A stretch of DNA of 64,000 nt, taken from assembly GCA_051893335.1 (NCBI GenBank), contig JBJFHD010000033.1:1-64000 (forward strand), in the 5' to 3' direction. This stretch comes from UBA1783 sp051893335. Lineage in GTDB: Bacteria; Bacillota_I; Bacilli_A; Erysipelotrichales; Erysipelotrichaceae. A program made the translations under genes and the position numbers. Below the pieces are notes generated by a model. The model was given only the letters and a program-made list of their open reading frames with translations. It made no database searches and had not been told where the DNA came from. Each line of letters opens with the position of its first letter. Within the stretch, counting starts at the first letter, position 1. Shown here one piece after another: positions 57,952-64,000 of this stretch.

Positions 57952-59718
57952 CTATACCTCCTTACTTGTTAACTGTCTTTTAATTTCAATAATTTTCTTC
58001 TGTAACTCCATATATTGACTGGAGTATCTATCTTTGACTACCTGATCTTGGCTCGCCTCGATTTGTTTCATTAATTGGCTCTTTTGCTGCTCAATTTCAT
58101 ATATTCTCAATTGATTACAACAATCCAATAATAATTTTGAATTCGCATTTTCGTTCAAATTTTTATCAGCTAAAATATCCAGCAGAAACGAATAGTCTTC
58201 ATCATCAAGCTGAGTTGCCAGATTGGCAATTTTAAATGTGCTATTTGTCAGATAACTGTTAATAATCAGGGAAACATATTTGTCATATTCTTTATCGGGA
58301 AGCTGAAGCATTTGATCCTGAAATAACTCACAGTTATTTGCCGAAAGCATCAGCTGTTTCAAAATATTCCTTTGACTTAACTGTTTTCCCGTATATTTGT
58401 TTAACCTCTTGGCAGCAGTTGTATTCTTGTTTATCTGGCTGAAAGAAGTTTCTTTCGCCAAAACATTTCGTGAATACCCGGTAATTTCAGCCAACCTGGT
58501 TAAATAGCTATCTCTATCCAACGGATCCTGTAACAAATTAATCTGCTGCAAAATACTGTTGGTATACTGTTTCTTTTGAGTATTATTGTTTAAATCATAT
58601 TCCTTGCGATAATGACTGAAAATAAAATCCATCCAGTTAATCGGCGTGTTGATCATTTTTGCCAGCGCAGTCTGGCCCTGCTTTCGATAAATCTCATCAG
58701 GATCAAGTGCAGTATTGTTATTGATAACCAATACCTCCATATTGCTGTTTCTGGCTAATATACCCCCACGCAAAATCGCTGATTGACCGGCCTTATCACC
58801 GTCATAAGCAAATAAAACCCGATTAGTCAGTTTTTTCAACAGCTCTAATTGTTTATCAGTTATATTTGTTCCCAGCGAACAGACCACATTTGAAAAGCCG
58901 GCTTTACTGATGGAGATAACATCCATCGGTCCTTCAGCAATAATGACATATTTTTGTTCCTTAATTGCAGACTGTGCTTTGTTGAGATTGTATAATACCT
59001 CACCTTTTTTAAAGATTTGTGTATCGGTGCTGTTAATGTACTTGCTGTCGATATTTTTATTGAGAGTTCTAGCAGTAAAGGCGATCGGATGATTGTACTG
59101 GTCATAAATCGGAATCATTATCCGGTCATAGAACACATCAGACATTCCTCTTTCGCTCATTCTCGCCACATTGGCTTCAATTAACTCGCTGTCCTGATAA
59201 CCCTTGGCGCTTAAATAATTGTATAAACGATTGTCCCTGGGATTATAGCCGATTGAAAATTCTCTGATTGTCGTATTATCTATACCTCTGTCATACAAAT
59301 ACTGCCTGACTTGCTGTCCTGATTGCGAATTAATTTCATTCTGGCAAAACAGTACAGTATCTTTAATTATTTTATGGCAGACAGTTTCTTTAAATGATAC
59401 AGTCGGCTGACTGGAAAACTGGTAATTGTAGCCGATCATTTCAGCGACAAGCTTAACCGCTTCGATATAAGATACTTTTTTATACAATTTCACAAAAGTG
59501 AAAACATCACCGGCGCTTTTATTTTCGCTAGGACAGGAAAAGCACTTAAAAATCTGCTTATCGACATTGATATGCAACGAAGGATTGCTGTCTTGATGAA
59601 AAGGACATACCGCTTTATAGTTATGCCCGGCTTTGATAATCGGAATAAAAGACCCGATTATTTCCTCAATTCTCGCCCTGTTTTTGATATCATTTATAAC
59701 TTCTAAAGGTACATTCAT
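57952..59718 (-). CDS. dnaG: DNA primase
   Basis: The 588-residue protein has the CHC2 zinc finger (Cys38, His41, Cys59, Cys62 in CPFHQD and FKCFSC), the TOPRIM core with VIIAEGPMDVISIS and FAYDGDKAGQ, and a helical DnaB-interacting C-terminus. It makes RNA primers at the replication fork. It is followed by rpoD after 3 bp and preceded by glyS. Confidence 0.96.
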   Translation of the reverse strand: MNVPLEVINDIKNRARIEEIIGSFIPIIKAGHNYKAVCPFHQDSNPSLHINVDKQIFKCFSCPSENKSAGDVFTFVKLYKKVSYIEAVKLVAEMIGYNYQFSSQPTVSFKETVCHKIIKDTVLFCQNEINSQSGQQVRQYLYDRGIDNTTIREFSIGYNPRDNRLYNYLSAKGYQDSELIEANVARMSERGMSDVFYDRIMIPIYDQYNHPIAFTARTLNKNIDSKYINSTDTQIFKKGEVLYNLNKAQSAIKEQKYVIIAEGPMDVISISKAGFSNVVCSLGTNITDKQLELLKKLTNRVLFAYDGDKAGQSAILRGGILARNSNMEVLVINNNTALDPDEIYRKQGQTALAKMINTPINWMDFIFSHYRKEYDLNNNTQKKQYTNSILQQINLLQDPLDRDSYLTRLAEITGYSRNVLAKETSFSQINKNTTAAKRLNKYTGKQLSQRNILKQLMLSANNCELFQDQMLQLPDKEYDKYVSLIINSYLTNSTFKIANLATQLDDEDYSFLLDILADKNLNENANSKLLLDCCNQLRIYEIEQQKSQLMKQIEASQDQVVKDRYSSQYMELQKKIIEIKRQLTSKEV

Positions 59719-59727
59719 TAATACTCC

Positions 59728-61116
59728 CTAAAACTTAATCATATTTTCAATATAACTGTTCAAATCGCTGATCTTCACTACTTCCTGTTTCATTGTGTCT
59801 CTATCTCTGACAGTAACAGTCTGGTTAGCTTCTGAATCAAAATCAACCGTTATACAAATCGGTGTTCCGATTGAATCCTGTCTTCTGTAACGCTTTCCGA
59901 TTGAGCCGGCCTCATCATATTGAACATCGAATGATTTAGCTAACTGACAATAAATGTCTTCAGCTAAGCCGGAAAGTTTTTTGCTTAACGGTAATACAGC
60001 GGCCTTAACCGGTGCTAAAGCTGGATGTAAATGCATTACGGTACGTACATCTTCCTTGCCGTCTTCACTTACCAGTTTTTCTTCATCATAGCTGCTGCAA
60101 ACAAAGGCCAAAAATAATCTTTCAACCCCGACAGCCGGTTCTACACAATATGGAACATATTTTTCGTTAGTATAAGGATCAAGATAAGTCAAATCCTGTT
60201 TAGAATGTTCCATATGACGGTTTAAATCATAGTCAGTCCGATCGGCAATTCCCCAGACTTCGCCCCAACCAAACGGGAATAAAAATTCAATGTCGCAGGT
60301 TCCCTTTGAATAGAAAGCCAATTCTTCCTTGGCGTGATCTCTAACTCGCATTTTTTCAGGATTTAAGCCTAAATTAACCAGCCAGTCGAAGCAGAACTGT
60401 TTCCAATAAGGATACCATTTATCATCTTCGCCCGGCTTACAGAAAAACTCCATTTCCATCTGTTCAAATTCTCTGGTACGGAAAATAAAGTTGCCCGGTG
60501 TAATTTCGTTTCTGAATGATTTACCAATCTGACCAATACCAAACGGCAGTTTTTTACGCATTGTTCTTTGCACATTTTTAAAGTTGACAAACATACCCTG
60601 AGCGGTTTCCGGACGCAGATAAACAGTATTCTTGCTGTCTTCAATAACGCCCTGGAAAGTTTTGAACATCAGATTAAACTGACGAATATCGGTAAAATCC
60701 ATACCGCCGCAATTTGGACAGGCGATTTGATTATTTTTGATATATTCAACCATATCTGCCGGTGTCATTGATTCAACTTTTACTTCTTGAGTAGCATATT
60801 GTTCAATTAACTGGTCGGCTCTATATCTGCTCTTGCATTTCTTACAGTCAATCAAAGGATCAGAGAAATTCTTTAAGTGACCGGTCGCAACCCAAACTTC
60901 GGGATTCATTAAGATGGCACTTTGAATTCCGACATTATTGACATCTTCCTGAATGAACTTCTTCCACCAGGCCAGTTTGATATTCTTCTTTAAATTCGCT
61001 CCTAACGGACCGTAATCCCAAGTATTTGATAAACCTCCATATATCTCAGAACCCTGGAAAACAAATCCGCTGGTTCTTAAATGATTAACTATTTGATCAA
61101 AACTATATTCTGACAT
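59728..61116 (-). CDS. glyS: Glycyl-tRNA synthetase, single-chain alpha2 type
   Basis: I start at ATG 61116 with GAGGGAG upstream, giving 462 residues. The class II enzyme begins with SFDQIVNHLRTSGFVFQGSE and YGGLSNTWDYGPLG, has a Cys4-type insertion (CKKCKSRY and CPNCGG), motif 2 (RPETAQGMFVNFKNV, SFRNEITPGNFIFRTREF) and motif 3 near PAVGVERLFLAF. A C-terminal anticodon domain follows. This is the eukaryote-like alpha2 form found in many Bacillota. It lies between recO and dnaG. Confidence 0.96.
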   Translation of the reverse strand: MSEYSFDQIVNHLRTSGFVFQGSEIYGGLSNTWDYGPLGANLKKNIKLAWWKKFIQEDVNNVGIQSAILMNPEVWVATGHLKNFSDPLIDCKKCKSRYRADQLIEQYATQEVKVESMTPADMVEYIKNNQIACPNCGGMDFTDIRQFNLMFKTFQGVIEDSKNTVYLRPETAQGMFVNFKNVQRTMRKKLPFGIGQIGKSFRNEITPGNFIFRTREFEQMEMEFFCKPGEDDKWYPYWKQFCFDWLVNLGLNPEKMRVRDHAKEELAFYSKGTCDIEFLFPFGWGEVWGIADRTDYDLNRHMEHSKQDLTYLDPYTNEKYVPYCVEPAVGVERLFLAFVCSSYDEEKLVSEDGKEDVRTVMHLHPALAPVKAAVLPLSKKLSGLAEDIYCQLAKSFDVQYDEAGSIGKRYRRQDSIGTPICITVDFDSEANQTVTVRDRDTMKQEVVKISDLNSYIENMIKF

Positions 61117-61171
61117 ACGTATTCTCCCTCTTTTCATTTAATAAATACCTTCAAATAAGCTAAAAGTAAAA

Positions 61172-61894
61172 TTAAAAATTTATATTTGTTAATAATCGAT
61201 AACTTTTTAAACTGATCCCCGAATAATTGACCATAATATCAACCAGCATATCAGTCAATTTGAAATCATCCAAATCCAGCTGTAAAAGCTTATCGTATTT
61301 ATCCAACGTCGCTTTATTGATATAGCGAAATTTTTTTAAGAAATCAAGTGAAATCTTCTCAATCTGATTATCATTACAATCACTGCATAAAAATCCACCG
61401 TCGTTAATTGAGATGGTTTCAATCCTGTTGTTTCGATTACAAATCACACAGCCATCAACATAAGGCGCTATGCCCAGCTGCCTTAAATGTTGGGCTAAAA
61501 ACAGATTTAACACCAGATATGGTTGCTCTGTAGCAGTCAACAAATCAAGTGATTGCTTCAAAACGGCAAAATCATTAGCATTATCGGTTTGACTGCTTAT
61601 TTCGCACATTAAAGAAGATATTGCTATCTTCTGATAATCTTGTTTGATTGATTGATACTGTTCGATTAATGAAGCACTTTTTAAAATCTGAATATTCTTG
61701 TGCGGATAGTAATCCAGTAAGAAACTGGAATAATCCAGCAGTTGACAGGCCGAGGAATTTTTACTGTTAATCTTCTTAAACCCCTTTACATACAACGATA
61801 ACTTACCGTAGTCTTTACTGACAACTGTGATAATCTGATCGTTTTCCTTGTAATCGATTTGATTTACTACTATTCCGTCTATTCTATCATTCAT
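61172..61894 (-). CDS. recO: DNA repair protein RecO
   Basis: The 240-residue protein begins with the OB-fold (GIVVNQIDYKENDQIITVVS, YGKLSLYVKGFKK), then a helical domain, with a four-Cys zinc site in CVICNRN and CSDCND. It loads RecA with RecR in recombination repair. It overlaps era by 8 bp in the standard era-recO arrangement. Confidence 0.92.
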   Translation of the reverse strand: MNDRIDGIVVNQIDYKENDQIITVVSKDYGKLSLYVKGFKKINSKNSSACQLLDYSSFLLDYYPHKNIQILKSASLIEQYQSIKQDYQKIAISSLMCEISSQTDNANDFAVLKQSLDLLTATEQPYLVLNLFLAQHLRQLGIAPYVDGCVICNRNNRIETISINDGGFLCSDCNDNQIEKISLDFLKKFRYINKATLDKYDKLLQLDLDDFKLTDMLVDIMVNYSGISLKSYRLLTNINF

Positions 61895-62783
61895 TGTCTT
61901 TGTTCCAATAACCTAATTGCTGAAGCTGGTAGCGTTTATTGCGCCAGTTTTCTTCCACAATAACAAATGTTTCCAGAAATACCGGACAATTAAAACGCTG
62001 CTGCAGCTCTTCTCTGGCAAATGTGCCGACCTTTTTTAACATTTGTCCGCCCTTGCCGATAATAATACTTTTTTGCGAATCCCTTTCACAAATAATTGTT
62101 GCCTGGATATAACAGCTGTTCTTTTTCTTTTCCATTTTATCCACTACTACCGCAATACAATGAGGGATTTCTTCGGAAGTATTGATCATAATCTTTTCTC
62201 TGATAATCTCAGAAACGATAAAATTCTCCGGATAATCACTGATCATATCTGCCGGATAGTATTGCTGATCATCCGTCAGATATTGTTTGATTGTATTAAC
62301 CAGTTCATCGATATTATCGGATTTTAATCCGCTGATCGGCACCACTTCATCAAAACCGCTGGTATCTAAGCCTTCCAATAAATCAATAAGTTGAGATTTC
62401 ATTAATTTATCAATTTTGTTCACAACTAAAAACTTGGGTTTATTAACCTTCGCCAAATATTGACAAATAACCTGATCAGCCTTATCTAAAGGTTTGGTAG
62501 CATCAATAAGATATAAAACCACATCAACATCACCGATTGTCTTATAAGCATTAGCGACCATCAGCTCGTTTAATTTAGCCTTCGGATTGTGAATACCCGG
62601 AGTATCGATAAAAACAATCTGACAATCCTGTTTAGTCAGAATTCCTCTAATGTTATCTCTGGTAGTTTGGGGCTTACTGGTAGTGATTGCGACCTTTGAA
62701 GCCAAAATACTGTTTAGTAAAGTGCTTTTACCAACATTGGGTTTACCGATTAATGCAACAAACCCGCTTTTAAAATGATCCAT
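61887..62783 (-). CDS. era: GTPase Era
   Basis: The 298-residue protein has G1 GKPNVGKST, switch DTPGIH, G4 NKID and a C-terminal KH domain including REKIMINTSEEIPHCIAV and IIIGKGGQMLKKVG. It binds the 3' end of 16S rRNA and helps 30S assembly. It directly abuts cdd upstream and overlaps recO downstream. Confidence 0.97.
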   Translation of the reverse strand: MDHFKSGFVALIGKPNVGKSTLLNSILASKVAITTSKPQTTRDNIRGILTKQDCQIVFIDTPGIHNPKAKLNELMVANAYKTIGDVDVVLYLIDATKPLDKADQVICQYLAKVNKPKFLVVNKIDKLMKSQLIDLLEGLDTSGFDEVVPISGLKSDNIDELVNTIKQYLTDDQQYYPADMISDYPENFIVSEIIREKIMINTSEEIPHCIAVVVDKMEKKKNSCYIQATIICERDSQKSIIIGKGGQMLKKVGTFAREELQQRFNCPVFLETFVIVEENWRNKRYQLQQLGYWNKDNE

Positions 62784-63182
62784 TTATTTTAAATCCTCAC
62801 TGGAAAACTGCATCGGTAACAATTCGGCAATGTTAGTTACCATTGATTTTTCCTTGTTAGCTAAAATGATAGGGGTATCCTGATTTAATAATTCAGATAA
62901 AACCTGACGGCAAATTCCGCAAGAAGCTGCTAATGTATTACCATAGCTGACAATACATAAACTATCAATATCATCTTTACGATAGCCATAAGAGTAAGCA
63001 GCAAATACCGCACTTCTTTCGGCACAGTTGGTTGCTCCATAAGAAGCATTCTCAATATTTGCGCCTAAAAAATAATTACCGTCTTTGCATAATAAGCAAG
63101 CTCCAACTTTATAATTTGAATATGGAGCATAAGCGTTATCCGCAGCTGTAAATGCTAAATTAATTAATTCTTGTTGATTCAT
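62784..63182 (-). CDS. cdd: Cytidine deaminase
   Basis: I start at ATG 63182 with GGAG upstream, giving 132 residues. The homotetrameric form is recognised by ANIENASYGATNCAERSAVF, where the zinc-binding Cys and catalytic Glu lie in CAE, and by the second zinc motif CGICRQVL. It deaminates cytidine and deoxycytidine for pyrimidine salvage. It lies between ybeY and era, as in Bacillus. Confidence 0.95.
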   Translation of the reverse strand: MNQQELINLAFTAADNAYAPYSNYKVGACLLCKDGNYFLGANIENASYGATNCAERSAVFAAYSYGYRKDDIDSLCIVSYGNTLAASCGICRQVLSELLNQDTPIILANKEKSMVTNIAELLPMQFSSEDLK

Positions 63183-63198
63183 AACTTTCTCCTTCACT

Positions 63199-63648
63199 TT
63201 ATTCACTTACAATATCATCTAATATCTTTTTTTGATAAGATATCATTTCCTTTTCATCTTCCTTATTCATATGGTCAAAACCGTTCAAATGCAATAAACC
63301 ATGGGTAAATAAGAAACAAATTTCTCTTTTCAATGAGTGCTGATACTCTAAAGCCTGCCGCTGGGCTGCCTCAATATTGATAAAAATATCACCCAACTCA
63401 TTTTCAATATAATCCTGCTGATCTTTATTATCGGATAAGGCAAACGATATTACATCCGTTGCTTTGTCAATTCCCCGATAATCTCTATTAATCTGCTGAA
63501 TTCTTTTATCCTTAACAAAAATCACACTGACAGAAATATCATCTGACAAATCTAATACCTCAATCGTTCTTTTAAGGATCAAATCAAAATATGTACGATA
63601 TGAAGCATATCCTTTTTCTCTTGTGCGATTATAGACATTTAATTCCAT
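63199..63648 (-). CDS. ybeY: Endoribonuclease YbeY
   Basis: The 149-residue protein has the zinc-binding motif HGLLHLNGFDH (H-x3-H-x5-H) near residue 115, preceded by DVISFALSD and the GDIFINIEAA strand. YbeY takes part in 16S rRNA 3' end maturation and ribosome quality control. It lies 11 bp after phoH and 16 bp before cdd. Confidence 0.94.
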   Translation of the reverse strand: MELNVYNRTREKGYASYRTYFDLILKRTIEVLDLSDDISVSVIFVKDKRIQQINRDYRGIDKATDVISFALSDNKDQQDYIENELGDIFINIEAAQRQALEYQHSLKREICFLFTHGLLHLNGFDHMNKEDEKEMISYQKKILDDIVSE

Positions 63649-63659
63649 AAATATCCTCC

Positions 63660-64000
63660 CTATTTATTTTGATAAGCATCAATGATTTTGGAAACTATTT
63701 GATGACGAACGACATCCTTACTTTCCATATTGACAATTCCGATATCATCAATTCCTTTAACAGTATTAATCGCATCAATTAATCCTGATTTTTTAGTTGC
63801 CGGTAAATCTATTTGAGTTATATCTCCGGTGATAATCATTTTGGAGTTGAAGCCCAGTCGGGTTAAGAACATCTTCATTTGCATCACCGTCGCATTTTGA
63901 CCTTCATCCAGAATAATGCAGGCATCATTTAATGTTCTTCCTCTCATATAGGCCAGCGGAGCGATTTCGATAATCCCCTTTTCAATTAATCTGGTCAGAT
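63660..64000 (-). CDS. phoH: PhoH family ATPase, C-terminal part (cut by window edge)
   Basis: The frame is open through the right edge. It reads EKGIIEIAPLAYMRGRTLND, then the Walker B-like ACIILDEGQNATVMQMKMFL and the TRLGFNSKMIITGDITQIDL motif, all typical of PhoH. About 113 C-terminal residues are present; the Walker A part lies outside. PhoH is an ATP-binding RNA helicase-like protein and precedes ybeY in most Bacillota. Confidence 0.93.
   Translation of the reverse strand, partial: LTRLIEKGIIEIAPLAYMRGRTLNDACIILDEGQNATVMQMKMFLTRLGFNSKMIITGDITQIDLPATKKSGLIDAINTVKGIDDIGIVNMESKDVVRHQIVSKIIDAYQNK

Noticed and set aside
61160..61180. AAAGTAAAATTAAAAATT near the glyS upstream end, similar to the response-regulator boxes
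   Set aside because: The second half is degenerate, it overlaps the end of recO in an AT-rich spot, and there is no -10 at the 7-bp distance seen in the four real sites.
1..64000. tRNA or rRNA genes in the intergenic gaps
   Set aside because: No cloverleaf with the usual GGTTCGA-type arm, and no rRNA-like stretch, was seen in any gap; the only tRNA-related elements are the two T-box leaders.

Overview
The window is AT-rich, densely packed bacterial chromosome read almost entirely on the minus strand; the only plus-strand genes are the aldose-epimerase relative, the PRD regulator and rnhC. Gene content and order are those of a low-GC Bacillota: comN-like/secDF/recJ/apt/rel/hisS-aspS, mraZ-rsmH-ftsL-pbp-mraY, yceD-rpmF, uvrC-mutS2-cvpA, and phoH-ybeY-cdd-era-recO-glyS-dnaG-rpoD-trmK. 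Single-chain GlyRS, RNase Y, RNase HIII, two T-box leaders and the absence of sporulation genes here suggest an Erysipelotrichia-like or similar Bacilli-related gut lineage. That placement is inference; no rRNA is present to test it.

Layout. 0-14 kb: 5' part of pheS with a Phe T-box, hup-der-cmk, a 697-residue Asn/Gln-rich tail-anchored protein, efp, rny, a truncated NagA-like protein, aspS-hisS under a T-box, rel and apt. 14-26.5 kb: lacX/galM-like epimerase, recJ, a degenerate SecDF, a ComN-like small protein, the division/cell-wall cluster, rpmF, yceD and typA. 26.7-32.5 kb: cardiolipin synthase, small membrane proteins, an undecapeptide-repeat protein and a two-component system. 32.6-39 kb: phosphodiesterase, uvrC, mutS2, cvpA, a possible structured RNA, a MazG-like protein and a 54-residue membrane protein. 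39.3-54.3 kb: a carbohydrate island with two PTS systems, bounded on one side by an IS3-family remnant. 54.4-64 kb: rnhC, trmK, a second sigma factor beside rpoD, dnaG, glyS, recO, era, cdd, ybeY and the C-terminal part of phoH.

The most interesting unit is at 28.3-32.5 kb. A response regulator and a histidine kinase with a very short extracellular loop lie among four promoters. Each promoter carries two AAAGTAAA-like boxes at exactly 11-bp period, placed 7 bp from a -10-like hexamer. The four promoters drive the two-component system itself, cardiolipin synthase, an amphipathic 11-mer repeat protein with a 4-TM partner, and a 190-residue membrane protein. I read this as a self-contained envelope/lipid stress regulon.

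Other points to follow: EF-P carries Met at the position normally modified (residue 32); SecDF has lost its proton-relay Asp and its second ectodomain; the hisS-aspS T-box specifier reads GACAC, overlapping Asp and His codons; a divergent sigma factor follows rpoD behind a terminator; a GH4 enzyme with the alpha-glucosidase CDMP signature sits in a lactose/cellobiose-type PTS operon; and a polyol-type PTS operon encodes two alcohol dehydrogenases, a FucA-like aldolase and a 2-hydroxyacid dehydrogenase interrupted by unknown membrane proteins.
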